Assembly (NCBI RefSeq): GCF_047663525.1
Contig: NC_092602.1
Coordinates: forward strand, 8,925,501-8,989,500
Reading direction: 5' to 3'
From: Anas platyrhynchos
Taxonomy: Eukaryota > Chordata > Aves > Anseriformes > Anatidae
Length of the DNA stretch: 64,000 bases
Shown piece after piece: positions 24,029 through 35,495 of the stretch. Each line of letters starts with the position of its first letter. Within the stretch, counting starts at the first letter, position 1. The notes beneath the pieces are model-generated. The model ran no database searches. It worked only from the letters and a program-made list of their open reading frames with translations, and had not been told where the DNA came from. A program made the position numbers and the translations under genes.

Positions 24029-27000
24029 CATCTGTTGCATCTGCTGTTGCATTACTTGTTGAGGTGGCTGCTGCTGTAGCTGCTGCTGCGGGATTTGTTG
24101 CTGTTGTTGCTGCTGCTGCTGTTGTGCCTGCATAGCCTGTGCTGCCTGCAGCTGCTGCATTTGGGCAATTCGCTGTAGTTGCTGTTGCTGCTGTTGCTGT
24201 TGCATCTGAAAAGCAGGAAAAGCCAGGATGCTAAAGCTTCCAGCAGTGCAATGGTAGCCTTATTTTTATAGCGTAGATGAAAAGCAAACTGAATCCTGAT
24301 ATATCAGGCTGAGTTTTCAAGCCTGTATAGAAAGCCCAGACCTCTTATTAACTCACTCTCCAGATATCTCAACTCTATGTAGTGCATGTCCTGTGGTTTC
24401 ACTATTCCAAGCTTTTCTCACTATACTAAAATAGTTTTCAAAAGCAAAGATAAGTCCATCACTTTTTCCTTTACAAATGGGCTCAAAATCACTTCTTAAA
24501 TGTAATCAGCCTGCATCAGCACTGCCATTTACCAGAAATGCACAAGAGCATGACAGCTGAGGTTTCCTCTTCTGCTCTTGTGCCTAAGGATGATACATGT
24601 AAGTGCTCAGTACACATTTTTTTAAAGTAGCGATCTGTAATTCACACAATGACAAAATAACCACTATTTCTAGAATAATACAGTGCTTTTAATACAGTGC
24701 TTTTAGTTCTTTACCACACCCCTGTTCTTGTCAGAATGAAACAATGTCCTGATGTTTATAAAGAGAAAGAGACAGAGGTTTTTAGTTCTCTATTATGGCA
24801 GAAGAAAGCAACCAAAAACCCTCACTGTTAAACCTTCCTTCTGGGTTGTAATGTAATGTTGCCAGTCTAAACTGAAGTCCTATCCCAAAATGTATTAATA
24901 ATGGGAAGAGCTGATACTCAGTACTTCCATGCAAGCTAAATTTCACTTGACAAGTAACTGATCACAGATCACCCCGATTGCCATTGTAATTCTTGTCTGT
25001 CATCACCTGCTGTTGGTTTTGCTGCTGCTGCATCTGCAGTTTCAACATATGCTGCTGCTGCTGCTGGACGGCTTGTAACTGCTGCTGTTGCTGCTGCTGC
25101 TGTTGGGCTGCTGCAGCTGCTGCTGCCTGCTGCTGCTGGACCTGAAATTGTTGTTGCATGGCTGACTGCTGGGCCTGGAACTGCTGCTGCTGCAAAGCCA
25201 CCTGTTGCTGCTGGAATTGCTGCTGCTGCTGCTGTTGCTGCTGTGCTATCTGCTGAAGCTGAAGTTGGGCTAAAAAGAAGGGAGGCTATGCTTAACACAC
25301 GAAAGCCAAACAGTACCAGAGACCGTTACACAGTATAACTCCACAGTAATCAAAGATAATCGCTAAAGTATAAGATACTCATGGCTTACAGCATATACTT
25401 TTGCATCCTCAAACGGAGTAAGTACATTAACAGCAGAATTGATGACACTGCCTACTATCTCTACAGTCCCCTGCCTACATTTAGTCAGCAACTGAATTAA
25501 AAGTGTAAAAATGTGCAGAAATTGTATGGCTCTGTGGCCACCTGGAAGGACCACAACAGGATCACACCTTAGTCTCCACAGAATTCTCTAAGAAATAGAA
25601 GCTACTGAAGAAAACATATGCAGAGAGGCCACCAGCAGGAAGAATAACAGCCATAGAAAGTATACGTGGGTTTCACAGAACAAAGTTCTGAAGTTGACAT
25701 CTTTGAGGATGGGAGAAGCATTTGCTCATAGAAGAGAGGCTGTTCCTCTCTATGCTAAGGACAACATTTATCCCAGTAAGTAGCAGTGTCTGAAATGAAC
25801 TCTTCCAACAGTTCCCTTGGCTGATTTAGCCAGCAGTATGAAATTCTTTCAGTAACCTCTCCTTGTGGAAAAGAGCTATTTACTGAAAGACTGATCCAAC
25901 AGTTTCAGTGGTTGAAACAAACCAAACACTTACTCTGCTGAGTAGCTGTAGAGACACCAGGCATACCATGAGGGGCCATTCCCGAGGTCCCAGGAGGCTG
26001 CTGCTGCCCTGGGAGACTCATCTGTTGTCCCATTGGGCCAAGGCCACCCATCCCAGCCATTGGTGCTCCTTGAGCTCGGGAAGCCATGCCCATTCCAGGT
26101 GCTCCTGCTGGGGGACCCCCAGTCAGATTCTGCAAGGCATTCATGGGATCTATAAAGAAAACAGTTAACATTATGCAGCCAGCCATGCAATTGCCTCCCC
26201 CAAATCCTCTGCTTTCCAGAATCCACTCTCTGATCTGCTGGCTTCAGACCACAACTAGATGCAAACCCTGAGAACCTACTGCTCACTGCTCTGCCTGCAA
26301 GACCACAAGAAGCTTCTGGCAGGTCTTTGCCTCTCTGTAAACAGGGTGAAGACTGTTTAAAGTGCTTCAGATCTGCAAATAGATTCTAAATATATCAGAC
26401 AAAAGGAACTCATTAGCTGCCTCTGAATTTACATGCAAGTCTAAACAGGCTACCAACAAAACTCCATGCGGCTGTACCACCTGTAACCTCAAAAAAAGCA
26501 TATGAAGAACAGAGCTCCCACTGCGGATTCTATTGGCCTCTTCCTCCAGAGGAGGAGCAGTGCTCAAACCAGAGGAAGTCCTTTGCAATGCAGTTCCCCC
26601 AAGTTCCCACCATAACATCATGTTTTTACACAGAGGATAAACTTTGTCTTTCAAGAGAATTGTCACAGTCTCAATCCTGGGCATGTAGAAAAGTGAAGTC
26701 AAAGAAGGAAAGGCAACTCAGAAGGGCAAAACAGAACACAGGGTGCAGATGCAGTATTAATTAGGTACAGAATACAACACTTCCTTAGGAATACATATCA
26801 GTTTTTAACTGTCTAGGTGAGGTGTTAATCAACCACAACCACTGCATAGTTAGCTTATGGGGGGATAAAAATGATGTATTCATTTTCATCATCATCACTA
26901 GGAACATCATATTACGTTCTTAATATAACTGCTGTAAGAATTAGCACAGAGACAGAATACATGATTGGATCTAACCAGAGTCAAGTAGCAGAGTAGAGCA

Positions 27001-30000
27001 CACAGCCCACAGACACAATGTTTGCCTCTAATGGAGCACAGTAAAAAACCCAAAGTTGATGACAGGGAGAAACCTAGATGCCCAGCAGGAAGTTATTTTC
27101 AATCACTCTTGTTCTTCCAAGAATCTCAGTGTTGTGGGCTAAGAGAAGCACAAACAGGGAAACAAACAAGTCCCCTGTGCTGCATCCAAAACACCATCTA
27201 GGCCTGTCACCCTCAGAACTGAACAAATCACAAGGTTACTGTGCTACCTTTCCTTTCCTCCACCAATAGTAATATTGCAGCTAGGAAATCCACAGCCCTC
27301 TTAGTACACCACAGCCCTGTTTTTTGAGCTGTTCTAGTCAGAAAGGAAATAAATAAATACATAAATAAATAATAAAAAGGCCTCTTACCACTGACTGAGG
27401 CTTGAGATTTCTTATTGTCTGCAAAAGAACACCACATTAATTATCTTTGTTAATCTCATCACACAGATTTGACGTTTCGAATACACTCTCCAAGAAATAT
27501 AGTCATATAATAATTTAAAAAATATAAAAGTCACTGTCTACTGTAGTTATGTCTCCAAACAATTTATCCAAACCCATAATTCCAGACAGCTGTATCATAG
27601 CTGTAACAAGCTGAGTGGAAAAAAAGGTATTTTTATCTTTGTAATTACATAAAACATTAAATAACCTAATTTTGTACTCAGAACACTACAAAAACACTGA
27701 CAAGAAAACACAAATACATGAAAAAATAGGAAGGTGTAGAATTAGTAACATTAAATTATTTCTTACTCAAAGACTCTTCAATTGTAGATGGATGTTATAA
27801 AAGAAACAATATTTAGAAGTTAAGCATATATACTACTGGTTAAAGTTTTGGAGCAACTTGTGAGGAGTCCCATGCAGACCCACACATACAAGCCAGAAGA
27901 TTTTCTTTTATTCCCCCTCCGCCCCCGATGAGCAGTCACTGGGATTAAAATTACTTACGGATATCTCGAAAATGGATAATAAGCCTGGCCACAAGAGAAA
28001 GATACTCCTCCTAAATGTTAAAAAAAAAAAAAGTGTATCAGCGCAGGAAATAAAAACAGAGCAACCACGACTTTCTGGTCCTTCAGTATTCTTCCTCAGT
28101 GTACCAGATTTTACTTTACTTTGACAGCTTTTAGTTCACTTACAAGGACCAGTCTGTTCACAAACTAAGTGGAAATGCTTTTTACCAGAAGGTCAGTGTG
28201 GCTGATGGTCCAAGTAGCCCAGAAGTCCATAAAATTCACTGGAAAGAAGTTCTGTGACAGTCACAATAGCAGGAACATAATGTGTATACCTAGTTATATA
28301 CTAATATATCCATTTTCCTTTTCTCACCCATTCTAGTTCTTTCCTTAAGGATCAAAATTTCTTATTGGGTACATTGACTCACTTCAGTCCTTAAACTAGG
28401 TCATATTCATACTACAAGAACTTTTTTATGCTAAGTTATTATTATTAAAGATATTAACTTAATTGTTTTTAAGACTTATACGTGGCAGAAGTGCCAGAGG
28501 TGAAAGGACAAACAGTCTTTGCTGCAATTTATTAATGTGCTTCATAATGCACAAGAGAGTCTGCCACAGTGCTGAGACAGCCTCCCTGCTCCTTTAAGTA
28601 CCCACTCACCAGTGAGAATGCCATCAGCAGGCATAAATAAGCGTTATAAAAACTTTCACCAAGTTCTATCTCAAACATGTCTTCTTTGTAGACAGCAATA
28701 GGATCCAATTTCTTATAACACAGCCCCAGGAAAGAAGAGCTTATACATTTGGGTAGCGCCTAGAATTGTACACAAAAACCAGACTTTTACAGAGACCCAA
28801 GAAATTCCTTTTTTCCTTACTCCCAAGACAGCTTTTTTATCAATATCTCAGTCTCTCCTGATCACCAAACTGGTTAGATGGAATAATGCCACACTGTAGA
28901 TAAAACAAACTCCATGCAATTCACTACACACAAGTCTTTAGATAAGACTTAATTAAGCACAGAACCACGCATGCATTAAATGCTGCAGTATCAGCAAAGC
29001 TCTCTTGGCCTGAAGTCCAGTCTGCTGCATGTATTGGACACCAAACACTTCATTTCCCCTCAGGGTAAAAGGAACACACACACATCCAGATACTTAACCC
29101 TTGTTTTAGCCTTCATAAACACGTGGCTCTCCATCTCTTTGCTGGACTTATTATGGGCAACACCAGCCTTCCTCATAGCTTCATCACTGAAAAAGAAAAA
29201 AACAATGCTGGCATTAACTGAGGACATCTGAAAATACTTTCTGTAGTTAGAAACGTCTGTGTAACAGCTTTTTACCCCTCTCTTATTGTTAAATCCATGT
29301 ATAGATTAAAAAAACAAAAATGGCATTACTTAAAATTGCTGCTCTTTAAAACTTATTCAAATAACTGAGGAAAAAAGTCATTTTTTGTTGCCTTTTAGAA
29401 ATTAGTTCTTTGCAGATATTCAAGAATAGCAGCTAAGCAAGTCACTATTTGCTGCTTGAAGTGTTAGTTTGACAAAATACTAGGACCTGTTGATGAATCC
29501 AGTCATTCAGCTTTCCTCTAATGTAATCCATGTCCAGTGAACTACGGGTTTGAGCCTGCATAGTACCAGGCATTTCCAAAAGAATCCTCTAAACAGAAGG
29601 CAGAATAATAAAAATTGCTTGGTAAAACATCAAACGCCTTTAGGCAATGAGCAGTAGATAAGAAGAAGGTCCTGCTGATGGACAGTTGGTAATAAAAGCC
29701 TTTTTTTTTTTTTTTACCCCTTTACTGTTCTTTTCTATTTATCAATCAGAAGTGCAGGGCCATCACACCACTAGTAAACTGGAACTAGATCTGCCCTCTG
29801 GATGAGAAATTGAAAGCACGAGAAAGAAAAGGAAATAAACTACCCACACCAAAACACTCTGCTAAAGAAATTGATAGGAAAGAAGGAGTGTTCACAGACT
29901 CAGAACAGTCTGGGACCTTAAAGACCATCTAGTTACAACCTGTGCCATGGGCACGCTGCCTCCCCCCACACCGGGTGTCCCAAAGGCCCGTCCAGCCTGG

Positions 30001-33000
30001 CCTTGAGCACTGCCAGAGATGGGGTGGCCACAGCTTCTCTGGGCAGCCTGTGGCAGTGCCTCACCACCCTCGGAGTGAAGAATTTCTTCCTTATACCTAA
30101 CCTAAACCTCCCCTTTTTTAGTTTAAAGCCATTACTCCTGTACTGTAACCACACCCCCTGACACAGAGTCCCTCCCCAGCTTTCCTGTAGCCCCCCTGAG
30201 GTACTAGAAAGATGCTGTGGGGTCTGCTTTTGGTGCAGCCCAGAGTACGGGTGGCTTTCTGGGTTACAAGCATGTATCACCAGCTCATGTCGAGCTTCTC
30301 ATCAAGCAATGCCCCCAGGTCCCTCTCCTCAGGGCAGCTCTCATTCCGTTCTCCACCCAGCCTGGATTTGTGCTTGGGATTGCCCCAGCCCAGGTGCAGG
30401 ACCTTGCACTTGGCCTTGTTGAACTCCAGGAGGCTCAGGCCCAGCTCTCCAGCCTGCCCAGTCCCTCTCCTGCCTGGCATCCCTTCCCTCCAGCGTGTAT
30501 CCTCAGCACATCAAAAACCAAGCAATTCCACTGCAACATAAGCACTGAGACAAAAAACATCTTAAATCAAGGACTCAGACAGGAGAGCAGCCCTATTCAA
30601 ATCTGCTGGGCATTCTCATTCTTGGAAACATTTCACTTCACTGCAAAACCTGTTCTGTGTTACAGCCTAGTAGCTGCAGCCTGCATTCCACAAGCAAGTT
30701 ACCAGGAAATACTTTCACCTTGTAATTACCATCTCAGCAACCCATTTCTCTGCTGTTGAATGAGCAACTACCCTACCCGAAATGCATCTTAGGGTGGGGA
30801 TCCTTGGAAGCTTCATGCAGCCTGAAGTGGGACTGCTGCTTTTTGCCCCCTCGAGTTCTGACCACCTCCCTTGCAAGCAGGAGTGGTGCTTGTGTGAGCA
30901 GTGAGCTAGTCCAGTGTCCTGAAATAACTCAGCATCCCCCTCAAGACAGGCATGAAGAGCAGAAACAACAGACTTAGGTGAAGGAGCTGAAGCTGTCCAA
31001 ACTCATACCTTTACCGTGCAAAGTCGTAGCCTAGTAGCATGTAACTTACCTGGTGTAACTTGCAAAGAAATAGGGAGCAGAGCACAGCCACCTGCATGTG
31101 TCCCTCACGGTAACCTGCTCACGTGGCCTGACGGACACTACAAATGCTGGTTACACAGGAAGGTTACTTAAATGAAGCCAAATTCAAATATAACACAGAG
31201 TAACTACTCTTTCATGTGTAAGCAAGCCTTAAAGTGAGCTCCTCATAAAAGAAGTCTGCTGCAGAAGAAGCAGAGCATCCAGTCCTTCACCTCCCTCTTT
31301 CCAACACTTTCTCTTTCAGAAAAGCTGCCTCTAAACCCACGCTACTCTCTCTGAATCTTCCTCACCGCCTTAGTCCCACAGTGAATGACAATGCCTCTCA
31401 TTTCAAGGCCACCAAGAACTGAGCAGGCAGAAAGACCAGTGACACAGACCCAAATAAAGGATGTAACGTGCAGCTAGTACTAGAGTGGCTGATACAGAGA
31501 CTGCGATCCATGGCGTAGCAGGAAGTTTGGAAAAAAACACAGCAAATTATTTATTCTGTGTAGCCACCATTTCTTTTTGATGTTGCCTAGCACTCCATGC
31601 CAGATCTCTTCGTATTCCACAAGTTCAGCTGTGTGTGGTTTCTTCCGCCTCGTCCGTTTCTTTCTCCCCACATTTAACTTCAACCAGCACAAAAACAACT
31701 AAGTTAAAAGGCTGGGAAAGTCACTAGAAAAAGACAGCTTTCCACTGAGTCAAGTGTACCAAATAAGGTATCATATCCTTCCAGAAATGAAATCCAACAC
31801 AACTTTGAAAACCAGATGTTCCAGCCAATACAGCCTTCATCTGCCTCACAAGCACTTACTAAGCATGTAAGATGTGCACTAAAGCTCTGCCTTTTTCAGC
31901 TCCTCCACAACACTCAAAAACTGATGCCATGAAGCATTTGGCACCACTGCCAGCTTCAGGAATTCCCCCTCCCTTTCCAAGAAGTTCGTTTCCAGCCCTA
32001 CAACTGCAACCTCTCACTCAGGCCAACTGGTCTAGCAGAAAAATCTTGCAAAACACGTTCTCCTTCACCACTCCACCAGCTCTCCTCTCCTTCACACCAC
32101 AAACTGCACCAGGACTTCCAGTGAGACGAAAGGGCAATGAGCTCTAGGACCAACCCCACGTTAACACCACCAGACGCTGCCTCATGAAACAGACTGGTCA
32201 CTCAAAATAAATCTTTCTTGCTTAAAACGGGAAGAAAAATAAAAGCGTGCTGACGGGCCGTTAACCACAGCCATCCACATCACAAGCTTAAAAAACCTCC
32301 AGGTAAACCCCAGCAAATACATTAAACGTTAATTACTTGATCTTGGGTACAGGACAGCGCCCCACACAATGTTTCTGTTAGCTCCAGGTTGGACACAGCA
32401 CATTTAATGACAACCCTCACTGCAAGAACACCCAGATCAGGAGTCCCCAGATACCTAGGACCAGCCTCAGCCCCACATAACACCGCCTTCAGCCACAGAG
32501 GAGAAGGCGAAGGACAATCCAACCTCTGCAAGGCCTTCTCTTTGTAAAGCCTTCTCTTTTTTAACGTAAGGCATTGTCTTTCTTTCCAGTTCTGCAGTGA
32601 GGAAAATCACCGTCCTGCTACACAGAACCACCCCCTCAGAGCTTCAAAGGCACAGAAAATCCTCCCACAGGAGTGATTCCTTCAGAAGCCTCCCCGCCAG
32701 GTTACGCCAGTGCCACTGTTTGTGTGGCTGCGCAACCAGCAGGGCCGAAGCACTACCCAGCTTCAGAATAAACACTTCTCCTCGGTTATTTTTAACTTCA
32801 ACAAATTTCTCCTTCAGGTTCACTGCATGGCAACCCAAACACTTGCACTACAGAGGCAGAAGCTTCTTAGTTCACAGTTTTATAAATGCTTATTTTGACG
32901 CAACCAACTCCTCCCTTTCTGTAGTACCAGGACAGGAGGCACAGCCGTCTTCTTGGCCCTTTTTTTTTTTCCCTGAAATCCCATCAGACAGCCCAGGCTG

Positions 33001-35382
33001 GCATATAAAAATAAGGCTGCTTTATGAACGGATTTTGTGACATATTTCACAGAGAGCAGCAATGCAAATGATCTCCCCCCCACACACACACACACGAGAA
33101 ATTGTAGCTGCTCTGCTCGCCTCCTGCCTGCTCGTTTCTGCTCCCACCTCTGCCTCCTTTCCCGTGCTCTCCACCTCCCCATCCTTACTTATGCTCACGC
33201 ATGCTCTTTCCTCTCATCTAACTGAACCATTAGCTAAAATCTACTTGATTTTAAGTGTGAAGGTATGCATGAAAACCAGGCAGAAAGCTGAACACCACTT
33301 TTATTGACCATCATGCAGCTGAAGTTACCCCGTTTGACACAATTCCCCTTACCCCAGGCTAGAAGCAGCTCGGCACAGGAACTGCACGGCAAGGCTCTGA
33401 GGTTACCACCACGCAACCCACCTCAGCTTTGTCCTTCAGGCAATACCAACGTTTAAAAGCGTATTAAGGAAAGGCATTTAGAGAGAGGCTCCCAAGGCAC
33501 TGGTAGGTGCCTGTTCGCTGTAAGGGCTGGAATAAAAAGGTGCCTTGAAAGCACAAACATTCACACTCCTGCATCGTTGCTCTCTTGGAACAACGTGGCA
33601 GGAACCAAAGCTGCTCCCTGGCCTCCGTCAGCTGAGCTCTGGCAGTCCTGGGTCTCACAGCTGTGGGAGTCCTGCTGGGCTTGCAGTCAGACAGGGACCC
33701 AGCGCTGAGCGGGGCTTCCCAGGGGAATCATTTCCTAGCGAGATCACCTCTCACACAGTGCTCCAACTACACACAGACACGTTCACTAAGATACCTACTG
33801 CACATGGTATCCCTGAAGTATTTAGCCAGATAATGTCACTATGGGAAAATAAATAAATAAATATCTTGACATCCACGGACCTATCTATTATAAACTCTGC
33901 TCCTGGCTAGCCTTCATTTACTTCAAGTGCCAGCATGAAACCAAGTCATCTGCTGATATCTAGTACAAGTTAATACATTTAAAAAAAAATCCACTGTAGT
34001 CATTGCACAGTTATCCCAGTACCAAGTATGCTTGCTCTTTAAATAAGACAGGGAATGGAAACATCTGTAGGATACTACACAGCAGGATGGTGTGCAAAGA
34101 AGACACATCACTCAGGGAACACAATCCTGGGGGAGGAGGGAGGGAAGACTGCCAACACATTGATAACAAAAAGCACACAGATAAAAAATACATCTGTGCG
34201 CATGTGCAAGACTAAACAGAGGAAATTTTAATTCTTTCTTGCAGGAATTAAAAGTGTAAGACAGTCGACATCTCTTCATGTGCCATCAACCTTTAAAAAC
34301 CTAACTGCTATTGACCTATTCAATCTTTATCTCTTACTATCAGCTTCCCCCTGAAACATTTGTCATTTTTAGTGCTCACAGAAAGACAGTGACTGCTTGC
34401 AGAGCAAACACACAAACAAGAGGTTACTGCACTGAGCTTTGTTTCAGCTGACTCAGGTTTACTTCCCCGGAGTTGCACAGCATCAGAGAGTAGTTTGGGG
34501 GGTTTTGCTTTGATGAAGAAGTAAAAAAGGAGAGGAAAATGCAACAGATTCATCTGACAATAGATGCTGCAGAGAGTTTAGACAGGAAAACATCAGCTCT
34601 GATGACAAAGAAACTCGCACAGCTTTGACAAGCACTCACTGTCCGATTTCTTTCGTGAACACTGCAATATTTTAATTCTGAGACATCACCACAAGGAAAG
34701 CCCAGAGCTAGGCACTAAAACCGTGTGCAAACAGCATATTCTTCACATATCACAAAAAAACAGTCTGTTGCTTATGAGAATCGGTATTTAAAGCAAAGCA
34801 TAATCAAGCTTTTCAAGCGCACAGAAATAAGGATTTTAACATTGCTGTAGAAGCACCAAGCAGTGCTTTCAGCACTACAGTGAGCACCCTCTGCAGGGTA
34901 AGAGCCTCCCCGTGACAAAAAGAGCACGGAGAGCGGCAAAGGGACCCGAGCAAAGGGATCTTGTCACAGAGGACGACCGAGGAGGCAACAAGCCCAACTT
35001 TCTTCTAAACAACCTTGCCGCGATCACGCAGACACCGAGTGCGATCGCTGCTCCAGACCTAGGAAAGCACAACAGGTAACCGATTCAGCCTCTGACACTG
35101 ATTTCGCTGTCAGAGCCAGACAGAAGCCTATAACGAGGTTTGCACAGAACCGAACGCGGCAGCCCTGCGGGCCCTGCCGGAGCAGAACCCAACACCGGCG
35201 GCTGCGGGGCAGGCCGGGGGACCGCTACCAGGGGCAGGGGGAGCCGGGAGGGCCGGGCCGGGCTAGGGGGGAACCCCGGTCCCCTCGTCCTGCCGGCGGC
35301 CGCCCCGCACTCACATCTGGCTGACGAGCTTCTGGCGGAAGTTGGTGCTGCGCCAGTCGGTCTCGGGCCCGGTCACGTCCAT
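7972..35382 (-). CDS. MED15: MED15, Mediator complex tail subunit 15 (complete)
   Basis: MED15 (ARC105/PCQAP) is a nuclear Mediator tail subunit that links activators such as SREBPs and SMADs to RNA polymerase II. Eighteen coding exons fit together with consistent phases and GT-AG junctions, giving 2406 nt and 801 residues (human about 788). In transcript order they are 35315-35382, 29099-29186, 27959-28010, 27389-27418, 25934-26149, 25007-25269, 23834-24205, 22632-22727, 17526-17645, 12141-12283, 11813-11940, 10781-10915, 10324-10387, 10089-10155, 9551-9711, 9181-9347, 8220-8318 and 7972-8108. Residues 1 to about 75 form the KIX domain. Residues about 152-395 are glutamine-rich, with a pure 16-Q run at 299-314. 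Residues about 436-525 are Pro/Ser/Gln-rich linker. Residues about 530-801 form the conserved C-terminal Mediator-association region. The start is supported by alignment of [20 protein letters not shown] to the human N terminus and a G at +4. It shares its promoter head-to-head with KLHL22. Confidence 0.96.
8220..8318 (-). CDS. MED15: MED15 exon 17
   Basis: Residues 724-757: [20 protein letters not shown] and [13 protein letters not shown]. The sequence IKNPRQY differs from human IDRQWQY. Donor gtatga. Confidence 0.93.
9181..9347 (-). CDS. MED15: MED15 exon 16
   Basis: Residues 668-724: [20 protein letters not shown], then [20 protein letters not shown] and [15 protein letters not shown]. 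It contains a basic RKRK cluster, a plausible nuclear localisation signal. Donor gtaagt. Confidence 0.95.
9551..9711 (-). CDS. MED15: MED15 exon 15
   Basis: Residues 615-668: [20 protein letters not shown], then [20 protein letters not shown] and [13 protein letters not shown]. Acceptor gtgttatag, donor gtatgt. Confidence 0.95.
10089..10155 (-). CDS. MED15: MED15 exon 14
   Basis: 67 nt encoding [20 protein letters not shown] and MAV. Acceptor cttctgcag, donor gtatgt. Confidence 0.94.
10324..10387 (-). CDS. MED15: MED15 exon 13
   Basis: 64 nt encoding [20 protein letters not shown] and K. Acceptor ttatttcag, donor gtaact. Too short for an ORF-length screen; identified by its match to the human protein. 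Confidence 0.94.
10781..10915 (-). CDS. MED15: MED15 exon 12
   Basis: Residues 526-571: [20 protein letters not shown], then [20 protein letters not shown]. It starts the conserved C-terminal region. Acceptor cttggcag, donor gtgagc. Confidence 0.95.
11813..11940 (-). CDS. MED15: MED15 exon 11 (Pro/Ser linker)
   Basis: Residues 483-526: [20 protein letters not shown], then [20 protein letters not shown]. Donor gtaaat. Confidence 0.93.
12141..12283 (-). CDS. MED15: MED15 exon 10 (Pro/Ser/Gln linker)
   Basis: Residues 436-483: [20 protein letters not shown], then [18 protein letters not shown]. Acceptor gtttcag, donor gtgagc. Confidence 0.92.
12284..17525 (-). other. MED15: MED15 intron 9
   Basis: A 5.2-kb intron with only short chance ORFs. 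It holds a cluster of short hairpins at 15009-15046. No repeat family was recognised. Confidence 0.6.
15009..15046. repeat. Two adjacent short hairpins in a MED15 intron
   Basis: gctttg/caaagc (15009-15014, 15020-15025) is followed directly by aaaacctt/aaggtttt (15026-15033, 15039-15046). They are perfect but short, with no known function. Confidence 0.6.
17526..17645 (-). CDS. MED15: MED15 exon 9
   Basis: 40 codons: [20 protein letters not shown], then [20 protein letters not shown]. The match to human [17 protein letters not shown] is clear. The donor gtattt is weak for position +5. Confidence 0.92.
19352..19406. repeat. A20 run and AAAAT-type repeat
   Basis: A homopolymer of 20 A, followed after a short spacer by several AAAAT units. 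Low-complexity intronic sequence in MED15 intron 8. Confidence 0.85.
21657..21698. repeat. 17-bp tandem repeat, about 2.5 copies
   Basis: The unit aaatggygcaacacctg is repeated almost exactly, with one T/C difference. It lies in the MED15 intron between exons 8 and 9. Confidence 0.8.
22632..22727 (-). CDS. MED15: MED15 exon 8 (Q/A-rich)
   Basis: 32 codons: [20 protein letters not shown] and [12 protein letters not shown]. Acceptor actcaag, donor gtaaga. It corresponds to the human segment beginning VRAPMVVQQ. Confidence 0.88.
23834..24205 (-). CDS. MED15: MED15 exon 7 (glutamine-rich, 16-Q run)
   Basis: 124 codons, residues 240-363. It starts [20 protein letters not shown] and ends [12 protein letters not shown] before donor gtaagg. 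The longest pure Q run is 16 residues (23981-24028), coded by CAG interrupted by CAA. The open frame beyond the donor ([10 protein letters not shown]) is intron read-through. Confidence 0.94.
23981..24028 (-). repeat. MED15: CAG/CAA trinucleotide tract in MED15
   Basis: Sixteen glutamine codons on the - strand. The + strand reads CTG with TTG at three positions, so the longest uninterrupted CAG run is only five units. Such interruptions usually limit length instability. Confidence 0.9.
25007..25269 (-). CDS. MED15: MED15 exon 6 (glutamine-rich)
   Basis: Residues 152-239. It reads [11 protein letters not shown] and then Q-runs broken by [15 protein letters not shown], a poly-Ala run of seven, and [16 protein letters not shown]. 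The donor is gtgatg, at the position where human reads QNQQQ. Unrelated open frames overlap it because the CAG/CTG repeats stay open in several frames. Confidence 0.93.
25934..26149 (-). CDS. MED15: MED15 exon 5 (Gly/Met/Pro-rich)
   Basis: Residues 80-152: [20 protein letters not shown], followed by Gly/Met-rich sequence and [20 protein letters not shown]. Acceptor ctttatag, donor gtaagt. Confidence 0.94.
27348..27372. repeat. (AAAT)n-type microsatellite
   Basis: Runs of aaataaat units just beyond the donor end of MED15 exon 4, in the next intron. Confidence 0.75.
27389..27418 (-). CDS. MED15: MED15 exon 4 (30-nt microexon)
   Basis: Residues 70-80, [10 protein letters not shown] plus one base. 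Acceptor ttttgcag, donor gtaaga. The small size and phases match the human NKKSQASVS segment. Confidence 0.92.
27959..28010 (-). CDS. MED15: MED15 exon 3 (KIX domain)
   Basis: Residues 53-70, [17 protein letters not shown]. Acceptor aacatttag, donor gtaagt, 52 nt. Confidence 0.93.
29099..29186 (-). CDS. MED15: MED15 exon 2 (KIX domain)
   Basis: Encodes residues 23-52 ([20 protein letters not shown] and HVFMKAKTR), the central KIX helices. The donor is a weaker gttaag. Confidence 0.93.
29897..30510 (-). mobile_element. CR1 LINE fragment, internally deleted
   Basis: The + strand is a reverse-complement CR1 3' end: gggaccttaaagaccatcta, then the diagnostic ggtggccacagcttctctgg and gtgaagaatttcttcctta. 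The ORF2 tail on the - strand includes [20 protein letters not shown] and [17 protein letters not shown] block of several hundred bases expected between gaggtactagaaag and the ORF2 remnant is missing, joining at about 30205-30235. It is 5'-truncated and has no function for the host gene that I can see. Confidence 0.92.
33081..33095. repeat. (CA)7 microsatellite
   Basis: A short CA run following a C run, inside MED15 intron 1. Confidence 0.8.
35315..35382 (-). CDS. MED15: MED15 coding exon 1 (start codon, KIX start)
   Basis: ATG is at 35382-35380 in context gcggggATGG. It encodes [20 protein letters not shown] and SQ, plus two bases of the next codon. The donor is gtgagt. It lies in the CpG island; the 5' UTR extends to higher coordinates. 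Confidence 0.95.
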
Positions 35383-35495
35383 CCCCGCCGCCCCTCAGCC
35401 GCCGCCGCTCCGCCACACGCCACGCCCGGAAGCGGCTCTCCCGCCTCGACTTCCGGCGCGCTGAGGGCCGTGAGGAAACAAAGTCCCGGCGGCGG

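Larger units (their letters stand above)
29187..35314 (-). other. MED15: MED15 intron 1
   Basis: A 6.1-kb intron, the longest in the gene, containing a CR1 copy at about 29897-30510. No other exon-like sequence was recognised; the many short ORFs have no recognisable product. Confidence 0.8.

Noticed and set aside
23849..24135. Poly-Leu and poly-Ala + strand ORFs
   Set aside because: They are antisense translations of MED15 CAG/CAA repeats; such repeats stay open in every frame.
24969..25298. 109-residue Ala/Ser/Thr-rich - strand ORF overlapping MED15 exon 6
   Set aside because: It is the same repeat read in a shifted frame. Splice phases and the human match choose the glutamine frame.
30217..30759. 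180-residue + strand ORF in MED15 intron 1
   Set aside because: It is largely the antisense of a CR1 ORF2 remnant.
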